The position numbers and the translations under genes were made by a program. The notes beneath the pieces are model-generated. The model did not search any database and was not told the DNA's origin. It was given only the letters and a program-made list of their open reading frames with translations. A stretch of DNA of 30,455 nucleotides from NCBI GenBank assembly GCA_934486755.1, contig CAKSQT010000015.1, positions 1-30,455 on the forward strand. The letters are read 5' to 3'. This DNA comes from an uncultured Eubacteriales bacterium (GTDB taxonomy: Bacteria > Bacillota > Clostridia > Oscillospirales > Acutalibacteraceae). Shown piece by piece: positions 23,419-30,326 of the stretch; position 1 is the stretch's first letter; each line of letters opens with the position of its first letter.

Positions 23419-24014
23419 ATTTTTTCCTCCTTAACAGAGTTATTATTCTGTTCGTCAAGCGAAAGCGAATAGCTTTTTGCAAATTCGTTTAAGAATATGT
23501 CGGCTTCGGGAAGACGCATATCCTCAATCGACTTCTTTGTTGAATCAAGCGCAACGGCAAATTCGCGGTTGCCCATACCCGTTTCCTCAATACACTTTAT
23601 AAGCGCCGAAATTTTGTCAGCCGCCTTAACAAGCCGCTCAGTTTCGCCGTCGGGTCGGTAAAGGGGTATATATTCCGAACGAATATCGTCGGGAAGCATA
23701 TCAAGAAGGCGGTCCTCCGCCGCTCTTTCAATGTCCTTGTATGCGTTTTTAATATCGGGATTGTAGTATTTTATCGGGGTGGGCATATCGCCTGTTATAA
23801 TCTCCGACGTGTCGTGGAACATAGCTACCGCCGCGGCATAATACGGGTCGTAGCTTTTGCCGAGCCGCTTGTTCCCGATAACCGCGAGCGCGTGTGCCAC
23901 AAAGGCGACCTCCAACGAATGTTCGCTGAGATTTTCGCCGCGTGTGTTGCGCATAAGCCCCCAACGGTATATGTATTTCATTCTTGAAAGCATAGCATAA
24001 AAATGATTGTGCAT
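23415..24014 (-). CDS. YfbR-like 5'-deoxynucleotidase (HD domain)
   Basis: This 199-aa HD-domain phosphohydrolase removes phosphate from dNMPs in characterised YfbR (family knowledge). The active-site residues are offset by exactly one from E. coli YfbR: R17 and W18 (YRWGLMRN), H32 (SEHSLEVA), H67 and D68 (MFHDTSE), E71 and D76, followed by KAADKISALIKC with the last metal-binding Asp. AAGGATG precedes the ATG. It is the first gene of a three-gene operon with an SCP2-like protein and an aminotransferase. Its promoter is interleaved with that of the divergent YfhO gene. Confidence 0.94.
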   Translation of the reverse strand: MHNHFYAMLSRMKYIYRWGLMRNTRGENLSEHSLEVAFVAHALAVIGNKRLGKSYDPYYAAAVAMFHDTSEIITGDMPTPIKYYNPDIKNAYKDIERAAEDRLLDMLPDDIRSEYIPLYRPDGETERLVKAADKISALIKCIEETGMGNREFAVALDSTKKSIEDMRLPEADIFLNEFAKSYSLSLDEQNNNSVKEEKI

Positions 24015-24030
24015 TATTTCACATCCTTTA

Positions 24031-24064
24031 TTGAATATTATATCATTAACTGTTATAATATCAA
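24031..24064. promoter_or_regulatory. Two interleaved divergent sigma-A promoters
   Basis: Forward (yfhO): TTGAAT (24031-24036), 17-bp spacer, extended -10 TGTTATAAT (hexamer 24054-24059). Reverse (yfbR-like operon): TTGATA (24064-24059), 16-bp spacer, TATAAT (24042-24037). Each -35 adjoins or overlaps the other -10, so one polymerase footprint should exclude the other. Confidence 0.75.
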
Positions 24065-24092
24065 TATAAAGATTTAAAAAAGGATGTCGGAA

Positions 24093-26717
24093 ATGGGATT
24101 TTCATACTCAAAACTTACTACCCTTAAACCGCAGAAGGAGCGCAGACTTTCAACTTTTTTGATTGCGTTGTTCGTTTCGGCGGCGTTTTTTGTGCCGTAT
24201 ATTATCTCGGGACACGGCTATTTTACCTTTTACGGTGATTTCAACGTCCAGCAGATCCCGTTTTATCAGCAATGCCACGCGGCGATAAAAAGCGGAAATA
24301 TCCGTTGGAGCTGGCTTACCGACTTAGGCGCAAACTTCATCGGGTCATACAGCTTTTATCTGCTCGGCAGTCCGTTTTTCTGGCTGACGATACCTTTTCC
24401 GAATTGGATGGTCCCCTATCTTATGGGGCCGCTCCTTATCCTCAAATTTGCCTGCGCGGCGTTCACGGCGTATGTTTATATCAGGCGTTTCACAAAAACT
24501 CCCGCCGCGGCTCAGTTGGGCGGTCTTCTGTATGCTTTTTCGGGCTTTTCCGTTTACAACATCTTTTTTAACCACTTCCACGAGGCGATAATCTATTTCC
24601 CGCTTTTGCTTTTGTCGCTGGAACTGCTTTTGACCGAAAACAAGCGCGGACTGTTTGCGATAACCGTTGCGCTGTGTGCCGTTTCAAACTATTTCTTCTT
24701 TGTGGGAATGGCGGTTTTCACCGTTATTTACTACTTTGTAAGGGTTTTCTCGCACGCTTTGAAATTCAAGTTTTCAAGGTTTGCTGCCCTTGTGTTCGAG
24801 ACTTTGCTCGGCGTGGATATCGCTATGTTTATACTGCTGCCGTCTGCTCTTGCGATACTTGACAACAGCCGCGTTTCAAACTTCCAATTCGGTTGGAACG
24901 CAATTATGTACGGCAAGGAGCAGATATATCTTAACGTTATCGAATGTTTCTTCTTCCCGCCCGATATTCCCGCAAGACCCGTTTTCTTCCCCAATGCCGA
25001 CGTAAAGTGGTCGTCGCTCGGCGGCTGGCTGCCTGTTTTCAGTATGGTCGGCGTGTTCACGTGGTTCATATACAAAAAAGGCACGTGGCTCAAACGCGTA
25101 ATGGGTATCTGCATTTTTATGGCTATGGTTCCCGTTCTTAACAGCGCGTTCTACGCCTTTAACAGCTCTTATTACGCGCGTTGGTTCTATATGCCTATTC
25201 TTATGATGTGTCTTGCAACGGTTATGCTTACAGAGGACAGCGAGGTTGACTGGACAAGCGGATTCAGGTGGACGCTGGGCATAACCCTTGCTTTCACGCT
25301 GACAATAGGACTGTATCCGCAAAAGGATTCCGACGGCAACATCACCTACGGTCTTTACACGCAGGACAGCAGTAATATGTATAAACTGCGTTTCTGGCTC
25401 ACCTGCCTTATAGCGATAATCAGCCTTATCGTGCTGTATTTACTGCTGGGGCTTGTTAAGTCCAAGCGCAAGGAGTTCTACACTGCGTCTATCGCCTGCG
25501 TTTGCATAGTTTCGGTGATATACGGCAACGTGTTTATATCCGAGGGACGTTCGCACTCATACGAGATCGACTCGGTTATGATAGACCAGCTTATAGAGGG
25601 CAGCGTTGACCTTAAAGACAGCGACAAATACCGCGTAGATGTTTACGACGGGGTAGACAATACCTCAATGTATTTAGGTCTGCCAGGCATAAACGCCTTC
25701 CATTCGGTAGTGCCCGCCTCTATTATGGAGTTTTACAAATACGTCGGCGAAAAGCGCGACGTCGGAAGCCGACCCGAAACCGACAACTATGCGCTCCGCC
25801 CCCTGCTCTCGGTTAAATATCTGCTCAACCGAACAGGCGGAAAGAGCTTTGTCGATGAAGACGGCGAAACTGTAATGCCTGGTTACAGCTACGTTAAAAC
25901 AAGCGGCGGCTATTATATTTACGAAAATGCAAACTATATACCCTACGGTTTTTCATACGATTACTATATGAGTACCGAATTTTGCGACGGCTACAACGCC
26001 GACAACCGCGCGGCTTTAATGCTTAAAGCAATGCTGCTTTCCGATGAACAGATAGAAAAATACGGTTATATGTTCGAGGGCAATATTGACACGCTTTCAG
26101 GCTCCGCCGCAAACTCCGAAACGAAAACGACCCTGTCGTTTTCAAAATACGCCGTGGCTTACGACTGCGCCGAGCGCGCCAAAACCAGCGCCGATTCGTT
26201 TGAGACCGACAACCAAGGCTTCACCGCAAAGGTAACGCGCGACAGCGACTCGCTCGTGTTTTTCTCGGTTCCCTACGACGAGGGTTGGAGCGCAACGGTA
26301 AACGGCAAATCGGTCGATATTGAAAAAGTAAATGTCGGATTTATGGCGGTCAAGGTTGAAAAGGGCGCAAGCACGATACGCTTTGACTATAACACCCCAG
26401 GGCTTTATTACGGCGTGCTGATTTCCGCGGCGAGCGTGCTTTTATACATTCTTTACCTGCTGTCGTCGCGTATGTGGATAAAAAATCACCCTGCCGAGAC
26501 AGAATATCCCGAGGGCGATATACTTCTTGAAAAATGGCGCGAGGACGACGAAAATCAGGCTTATATCGAGCTTACCTTTGACGAAAACGCGCTTTCAAAA
26601 CCGAGCATACTTGACGATGATACCGATTTTGAAATTCCGCATATAGACGGCGGCTTTAACGGTGGCTTTAAAATAAACCCCGACGCGCTTGACGATAAGG
26701 ACGATAATGAGAATTGA
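24093..26717 (+). CDS. YfhO-family multi-pass membrane protein (GT-C glycosyltransferase-like)
   Basis: This 874-aa integral membrane protein has about a dozen helices and a large extracytoplasmic part. The N-terminal GHGYFTFYGDFNVQQIPFY contains the acidic motif expected in the first loop of GT-C enzymes. LGGLLYAFSGFSVYN and FHEAIIYFPLLLLSLE are typical of YfhO. Residues about 530-790 form the soluble domain, including the beta-rich SVPYDEGWSATVNGK and an ending close to YNTPGLYYGVLISAAS. The C-terminal tail is long and very acidic. In B. subtilis, YfhO is linked to glycosylation of lipoteichoic acid (family knowledge). ATG 24093 is preferred since AAAAGGATG lies about 7 nt upstream; ATG 24084 is inside that site. 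Confidence 0.92.
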   Translation: MGFSYSKLTTLKPQKERRLSTFLIALFVSAAFFVPYIISGHGYFTFYGDFNVQQIPFYQQCHAAIKSGNIRWSWLTDLGANFIGSYSFYLLGSPFFWLTIPFPNWMVPYLMGPLLILKFACAAFTAYVYIRRFTKTPAAAQLGGLLYAFSGFSVYNIFFNHFHEAIIYFPLLLLSLELLLTENKRGLFAITVALCAVSNYFFFVGMAVFTVIYYFVRVFSHALKFKFSRFAALVFETLLGVDIAMFILLPSALAILDNSRVSNFQFGWNAIMYGKEQIYLNVIECFFFPPDIPARPVFFPNADVKWSSLGGWLPVFSMVGVFTWFIYKKGTWLKRVMGICIFMAMVPVLNSAFYAFNSSYYARWFYMPILMMCLATVMLTEDSEVDWTSGFRWTLGITLAFTLTIGLYPQKDSDGNITYGLYTQDSSNMYKLRFWLTCLIAIISLIVLYLLLGLVKSKRKEFYTASIACVCIVSVIYGNVFISEGRSHSYEIDSVMIDQLIEGSVDLKDSDKYRVDVYDGVDNTSMYLGLPGINAFHSVVPASIMEFYKYVGEKRDVGSRPETDNYALRPLLSVKYLLNRTGGKSFVDEDGETVMPGYSYVKTSGGYYIYENANYIPYGFSYDYYMSTEFCDGYNADNRAALMLKAMLLSDEQIEKYGYMFEGNIDTLSGSAANSETKTTLSFSKYAVAYDCAERAKTSADSFETDNQGFTAKVTRDSDSLVFFSVPYDEGWSATVNGKSVDIEKVNVGFMAVKVEKGASTIRFDYNTPGLYYGVLISAASVLLYILYLLSSRMWIKNHPAETEYPEGDILLEKWREDDENQAYIELTFDENALSKPSILDDDTDFEIPHIDGGFNGGFKINPDALDDKDDNEN

Positions 26718-26722
26718 AAAAT

Positions 26723-27042
26723 AAATTAGAGTTTAGATGTTAGATGTTAGACGTCGGTGTGCTTCGCACCTGTAATAATTCGTAATTCGTAATGCGCAAT
26801 TCGTAATTAAATTATCCGTTTAACGGGATAAAAAATTAGAGTTTAGCGGAAAAAATAAGATTGATATACCTGCCTCCCTCTGACGAGGGAGGTGGATTTT
26901 TGCGTAAGCAAAAAGACGGAGGGAGAGATTATTTCCGCATAAAAACACGTTTTTTTCTCTCCCTCAGTCAACTGCGTTGACAGCTCCCTCGTCAGAGGGA
27001 GCCAACGGCATTTTCAATTTTATTATTGCTAAACTCTAATTT
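26723..27042. repeat. Intergenic repeat element, copy B
   Basis: Starting six bases after the yfhO stop, this gene-free stretch holds AAATTAGAGTTTAG (26723-26736), TTAGATGTTAGA units, GTGCTTCGCAC, AATTCGTAAT units, CCGTTTAACGG and the TIR-bounded core. It aligns co-linearly with 14191-14397 outside the core. Both copies sit directly behind a plus-strand stop codon and directly before the 3' end of a 103-aa gene. A T-rich run after the right arm could stop yfhO transcription. Confidence 0.82.
26833..27042. repeat. TIR-bounded multi-hairpin core, copy B (210 bp)
   Basis: AAATTAGAGTTTAGC (26833-26847) is repeated inversely at 27028-27042. Inside are two CTCCCTC/GAGGGAG palindromes (26874-26891 and 26984-27001) and the hairpins TTTTTGC-GTAA-GCAAAAA (26897-26914) and GTCAAC-TGC-GTTGAC (26967-26981), with a stem of GAGGGAGAGA against TCTCTCCCTC. 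This is the longer form; copy A lacks the middle and is flipped. Confidence 0.85.
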
Positions 27043-27045
27043 ATA

Positions 27046-27357
27046 TTATTTTTTTCTGTTAAGTTCTTTTATTCTTCTTTCTATTTCTCTTGATAAATTT
27101 ATTCCTGCTATAAAGCCCATTTGAAAATATGTTTCTCTCATAACTGTTTCGCGGTCTGCTATTACAGCAAAAATTTCGTCGCGTTCTTTCATACTTTCAA
27201 AATGCTCCTCCAAAAAGTCGTCGGTTTGCTTTTCCGCTTTTTTTACAGCCGTTTCAAAATCTAAATCTTCTTTTTCTATAACCAGCTCACCGCCGCCGAT
27301 AAGAAAATTACTTAACTCAGACAACTTACATCTTTTCATCATATCCGAAAATTCCAT
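27046..27357 (-). CDS. Unknown 103-aa helical protein, copy B
   Basis: This is the second copy of the protein at 14398-14709, with the same length and about seven amino-acid changes (for example T27I, G52E, I73M, T95I by eye). It has no recognised family. The gene and its downstream repeat are conserved between copies, but similarity ends at the start codon: the upstream DNA is different, there is no XRE gene and none of the three operator-like palindromes. A good promoter of its own lies at 27406-27434. It is therefore probably expressed under different control from copy A. The frame is intact, which suggests selection or recent duplication. Confidence 0.8.
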   Translation of the reverse strand: MEFSDMMKRCKLSELSNFLIGGGELVIEKEDLDFETAVKKAEKQTDDFLEEHFESMKERDEIFAVIADRETVMRETYFQMGFIAGINLSREIERRIKELNRKK

Positions 27358-27405
27358 ATTAACACCTCGTTGTTTTGTGACCGCTGAATACTCTCTATGA
27401 CAAAT

Positions 27406-27434
27406 AGTATAAATTATAACTTTTGAAATGTGAA
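27406..27434 (-). promoter_or_regulatory. Sigma-A promoter of the 103-aa gene, copy B
   Basis: On the minus strand TTCACA (27434-27429), a 17-bp spacer and TATACT (27411-27406) give a good match. The predicted start near 27399 leaves a leader of about 40 nt. The start-proximal sequence differs fully from copy A. Confidence 0.65.
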
Positions 27435-27488
27435 CGCACTATACGGAAGTTATACCAACTATTAGTGATGATTTACCTTATTTTTTGT

Positions 27489-27519
27489 AAAAAAACAGGC
27501 AGTTCCAAATGGAATTGCC
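27489..27519 (-). terminator. Rho-independent terminator of the AAA/DUF4143 gene
   Basis: GGCAGTTCC (27498-27506) pairs with GGAATTGCC (27511-27519) with one G-T wobble and a 4-nt loop. Read on the minus strand, the stem is followed by a run of T (27495-27489). It lies about 60 nt below the ATPase stop. A related hairpin is found at 30074-30100. Confidence 0.75.
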
Positions 27520-27581
27520 CGTTAATATATCTGTTTAACAACTCATAAATCTATGACGATAACAAATGCAACAATGCGCAA

Positions 27582-28790
27582 CTAATATTCTTCTGAAAGC
27601 AAGAAATCGGCGACGTGCATTGTCTTGATACCTTGATAATTTCCTCCTGCAAAATCATCGGTGCGAAGCAGGTACTTCGGATAATTGTCACCAATTTCAA
27701 GAAGGCGGTCATATTCCCTCTTTTCGGTCTTTTCTGATTTGATTTCCTTGGTTATCTGAATATAAATCTTATCATTTTGTCTGGTAGCAATAAAATCAAT
27801 TTCACCGTTTTGTGTTTTGCCTATATATACCTCGTAATCCCGACGAAGCAGTTCAAGATAAACCACATTTTCAAGCATAGCGGCAATACTTTGGTCGTTA
27901 TAACCCAGAACGCTGTATTTGAACGAGCTATCAGCAAGATAGAACTTCTCTTGGGTTTTAAGCAGTTCCTTGCCTTGCACGTCATATCTTGAACAACGGT
28001 GCAGAATATAAGCATTTTCTAATTTTTCAAGATAATTATATACCGTTTCATTGTCTATTGCGCGATGCTCGGACTTAATATAATCGGAAATAGACTTCGC
28101 CGAGAACGTCTTACCTACATTGTCGAATACAAACTTTACCACACGCTCTAACTGATCAACCTTGCGAATTTGATTTCGTTTCACTATGTCTGAAAAGACG
28201 GTTGAATTATAAATATCACGAACAATGGTATAAGCGTCGTTCAGCGAATATTCCTGCAAATGTATTGCTGGGAAACCGCCGTACTTAATATAATTCACCA
28301 ATTCCTTGTGAATGTCCTCTACCGTGCCATACCGTTTCTTAAACGTAAGATACTCCTCAAATGAAAGGGTGAATATACGGAAAGATACATAACGGCCTGT
28401 AAGATAGGTTGCTATCTCGGAGGACATCATACGGGAGTTGGATCCCGTAACATATATATCCACATTAAAATCCGTATTAATAGAATTAACTGTCTTTTCC
28501 CAAGATGATATTTCCTGAACTTCATCAAGAAACAAGTAGGTCTTCTCACCGACAGATAATCTCGTTTTAAGCATCTCGTATAACTGCTTTGCAGTCATAT
28601 CATCATATTCCATTGAATCAAAGCGATAACTTACTATTCTTTCTTCTGGAATACCCCTCTTACGAAGTTCGTCCATTATCATCTGCATAATAGTAGACTT
28701 GCCGCAGCGGCGAACCCCTGTAAGAATTTTAACAAAAGAAGTATCGGTAAATGCCATTATTTTTTTTACATAATTTTCTCTGAATATCAT
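27582..28790 (-). CDS. AAA_14/DUF4143 ATPase
   Basis: This 402-aa protein has an N-terminal AAA_14-type ATPase domain and a C-terminal DUF4143 domain with a nuclease-like fold. Walker A is GVRRCGKST (K31) and Walker B LFLDEVQEI (D89, E90); a sensor-like VTGSNSRMMSSEIATYLTGR (start VTGSNSRMM) follows. The end NGEIDFIATRQNDKIYIQITKE resembles a PD-(D/E)xK-like core seen in this group. The family is very common in anaerobes and archaea, often in variable regions, with no proven function. ATG 28790 is preferred because GGAGG lies 8 nt upstream; a GTG at 28799 lies inside that site. It has its own promoter and terminator. Confidence 0.93.
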   Translation of the reverse strand: MIFRENYVKKIMAFTDTSFVKILTGVRRCGKSTIMQMIMDELRKRGIPEERIVSYRFDSMEYDDMTAKQLYEMLKTRLSVGEKTYLFLDEVQEISSWEKTVNSINTDFNVDIYVTGSNSRMMSSEIATYLTGRYVSFRIFTLSFEEYLTFKKRYGTVEDIHKELVNYIKYGGFPAIHLQEYSLNDAYTIVRDIYNSTVFSDIVKRNQIRKVDQLERVVKFVFDNVGKTFSAKSISDYIKSEHRAIDNETVYNYLEKLENAYILHRCSRYDVQGKELLKTQEKFYLADSSFKYSVLGYNDQSIAAMLENVVYLELLRRDYEVYIGKTQNGEIDFIATRQNDKIYIQITKEIKSEKTEKREYDRLLEIGDNYPKYLLRTDDFAGGNYQGIKTMHVADFLLSEEY

Positions 28791-28813
28791 ATATAACACC
28801 TCCGCACGCTATT

Positions 28814-28842
28814 AGTATACCACCAAAAAATTTATTAGTCAA
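28814..28842 (-). promoter_or_regulatory. Sigma-A promoter of the AAA/DUF4143 gene
   Basis: On the minus strand TTGACT (28842-28837) and TATACT (28819-28814) are 17 bp apart, close to consensus. The leader to ATG 28790 is about 17 nt and contains GGAGG. Confidence 0.75.
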
Positions 28843-28932
28843 CAGTTTTGCGGTTATAACCCGAAAAACTTTTATAAAATTGAAAATGTTGCGGTTTTAA
28901 TATTATAAATAAAACCTGCCATATAAATTTTT

Positions 28933-28969
28933 TAAAAAAAGCCTACCATGTAATAAAACATAGTAGGCT
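28933..28969 (-). terminator. Orphan minus-strand terminator
   Basis: AGCCTAC (28940-28946) pairs with GTAGGCT (28963-28969), with an inner ATG/CAT step and one mismatch. On the minus strand seven T follow (28939-28933). No intact minus-strand gene ends just before it, so it probably belonged to a lost gene. Confidence 0.7.
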
Positions 28970-29060
28970 CATGGGATTTATGCGATTGTGTTCGGTTTAA
29001 TGTGCCGATTGCATAAATTGGTGTAAGTTTTTGGTGTAAACCCTGCAATAAGTCAAATTA

Positions 29061-29090
29061 TAAAGAGTTATAAAGAATTATAAAGGGTTA
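29061..29090. repeat. Three tandem 10-bp repeats (TAAAGRRTTA)
   Basis: TAAAGAGTTA, TAAAGAATTA and TAAAGGGTTA follow each other directly, with a degenerate fourth unit before them. The period equals one helical turn. No function is evident. Confidence 0.7.
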
Positions 29091-29347
29091 TTTAATCAAT
29101 CGGTTTCATTGTCGGGATTTTTGTTGCGGTTCTCTCATTTGCGACATTAAGTTGCTTTAACGGGCATTAAAGCCGTTTGGAAAGGCTTAAAAACAACTTT
29201 TTCGGACTCATTTACAGCAATTTGGCACTCAAATGATGTATGTTTTGATGTAAATGATGTAAGCTCAACTATGAAACCCGGCAAATCACCACTAACATTT
29301 ATTATATTCATCTGCTGCCTAAAAGTCAACCGGTAAGCCAAATCCCA

Positions 29348-29476
29348 TTATAAATGTAAATAAATAAAGAGAGCATACTTTCCAAAACGGATTGTATTGT
29401 CCAGTGTCAGCGGTAAATTCCTATCCGACCATTCGGCAATCAGTTCGGGATGTACCGTCGCTAAACTGTTACTCAT
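29348..29476 (-). pseudogene. Truncated zinc-ribbon (DUF4379-like) protein fragment
   Basis: A 42-codon frame begins at ATG 29476 behind a strong GGAGG and reads SLATVHPELIAEWSDRNLPL, then TLDNTIRFGKYALFIYLHL. The first part matches the start of probable zinc-ribbon proteins that are common on integrative elements of Firmicutes, where a Trp-rich, Cys-containing ribbon should follow (recognition from memory, not a search). Here the frame runs into unrelated sequence and a stop before any cysteine. A 5' remnant left by a deletion or insertion is the likeliest reading. Confidence 0.6.
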
Positions 29477-29560
29477 ATCAAAACCTCCACTTACTCTGTG
29501 ATTAGAGTATATGAAGTTTTGGCTTTTACTTGTAGTTTGCGAATATCTGTATAAATAAAA

Positions 29561-29601
29561 AAGCCCTTTGAGAAAAGGATTTTTCCTCTCTCAAAGGGCT
29601 T
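29561..29601 (-). terminator. Terminator of the lipoprotein gene
   Basis: AAGCCCTTTGAGA (29561-29573) pairs perfectly with TCTCAAAGGGCTT (29589-29601). On the minus strand the stem is followed by TTTTTTATTTAT. It ends about 19 nt below the lipoprotein stop. Confidence 0.88.
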
Positions 29602-29619
29602 GGTAAACTGGAATTTATT

Positions 29620-30024
29620 TTAATATCCATGGTCAACATGTTGCCATTGTCCGCCATTTGTTCTAACTAAAATCCACTTCCAATCATTGTATGTACTATT
29701 TGGATTCAGAGAACCATCTCCTCCAGATGAATCAACATCGAATGAAGATAGCAAAACAATGACTTCATCTGCATTGTTCCTATCTGCCCAATCTTGATGG
29801 TCTTTAGAGCTGTCATCCCCTGCATAATAAATTTCTGTAAGAGTACATCCATTCCAGTTGCTCTTAAACTCTTTTTTTATGGTGTCAATAGCAGCTGCAA
29901 TATCCTCTTCAGAATATATTTCAGATTCTACATTATGCGTATTTACTTCATTAACATTTCCGCCACAAGCACTCAAACTAAATACAAGCAGAATACATAG
30001 CATTGCACATACAATCTTTTTCAT
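29620..30024 (-). CDS. Small secreted lipoprotein, DUF4829-like
   Basis: This 134-aa protein has a clear type II signal: basic MKK, a hydrophobic core and lipobox LSAC with the lipidated cysteine at C20. The mature part starts with an acidic linker and helix (EEDIAAAIDTIKKEF), then beta strands with VIVLLSSFDVDSSGGDGSLN, NDWKWILVRTNGGQWQHVDHGY (end GGQWQHVDHGY). This resembles DUF4829 lipoproteins of gut Firmicutes; I am moderately sure. The function is unknown. GGAGG lies 11 nt before the ATG. It is monocistronic with a strong terminator, in the AT-rich accessory tail. Confidence 0.85.
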   Translation of the reverse strand: MKKIVCAMLCILLVFSLSACGGNVNEVNTHNVESEIYSEEDIAAAIDTIKKEFKSNWNGCTLTEIYYAGDDSSKDHQDWADRNNADEVIVLLSSFDVDSSGGDGSLNPNSTYNDWKWILVRTNGGQWQHVDHGY

Positions 30025-30073
30025 ACTTCACACTACCTCCATCAATTCCGATTTATCTTTTTCTTTCTGAAAA

Positions 30074-30100
30074 TGGGCAATTCCACAATGGAACTGCTCA
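30074..30100 (-). terminator. Hairpin related to the 27498 terminator
   Basis: GGGCAATTCCA (30075-30085) pairs with TGGAACTGCTC (30089-30099) with one wobble and one mismatch around a 3-nt loop. On the minus strand ATTTTC follows. It may terminate a gene that lay upstream (to the right). Confidence 0.45.
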
Positions 30101-30149
30101 TATATCTTGAAAATTATGCGATTTTCTCGTACCTGCACAAATTCACGCA

Positions 30150-30175
30150 TCAAATGATGTAAGTTTGATGTAAAT
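30150..30175. repeat. Diverged repeat of 29229-29255
   Basis: TCAAATGATGTA, then A/T-rich GTTTGATGTAAAT, occurs here and at 29229-29255 with one extra base and one change. The two lie in the same orientation, 920 bp apart, flanking the lipoprotein gene and the zinc-ribbon fragment. Confidence 0.65.
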
Positions 30176-30292
30176 CGTCGATTTGTGAGGTTGTCCTAAA
30201 TCTTGAAACCCGCATAAATACTGGTTTTTTGCGACTTTTATTTGTCTAAGGGTTTCATCGTCGGGAGCTTTTTCGCTCCTGCCGTAAAGAGC

Positions 30293-30326
30293 TGTAAGAT
30301 GATTTACATTTATTTAAATCATTACA
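30293..30326. repeat. Imperfect palindrome, possible operator or hairpin
   Basis: TGTAA-G-ATGATTTA (30293-30306) is mirrored by TAAATCAT/TTACA (30315-30326) with a single bulged G and an 8-bp AT-rich centre. No gene adjoins it within the window. Confidence 0.55.

Larger units (their letters stand above)
28843..29347. other. Gene-poor AT-rich stretch, probable mobile-element debris
   Basis: I find no convincing gene here. The stretch holds a minus-strand terminator (28933-28969), a three-unit TAAAGRRTTA tandem repeat (29061-29090), and a segment at 29229-29255 related to 30150-30175. The phrase GTTTCATTGTCGGGA near 29103 recurs as GTTTCATCGTCGGGA near 30252. A 64-codon minus-strand frame (29147-29341) shows no domain and starts with TTG without a ribosome binding site, so it is not called. 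Confidence 0.55.

Noticed and set aside
28981..29040. Possible 3' remnant of a tyrosine integrase on the minus strand
   Set aside because: The sequence reads vaguely like integrase tails but no catalytic motif (R, HxxR, Y) is visible, so I cannot support the call.
29147..29341. 64-codon minus-strand frame considered as a small gene
   Set aside because: It needs a TTG start with no ribosome binding site, shows no domain or typical composition, and contains the 29229-29255 repeat shared with non-coding DNA.
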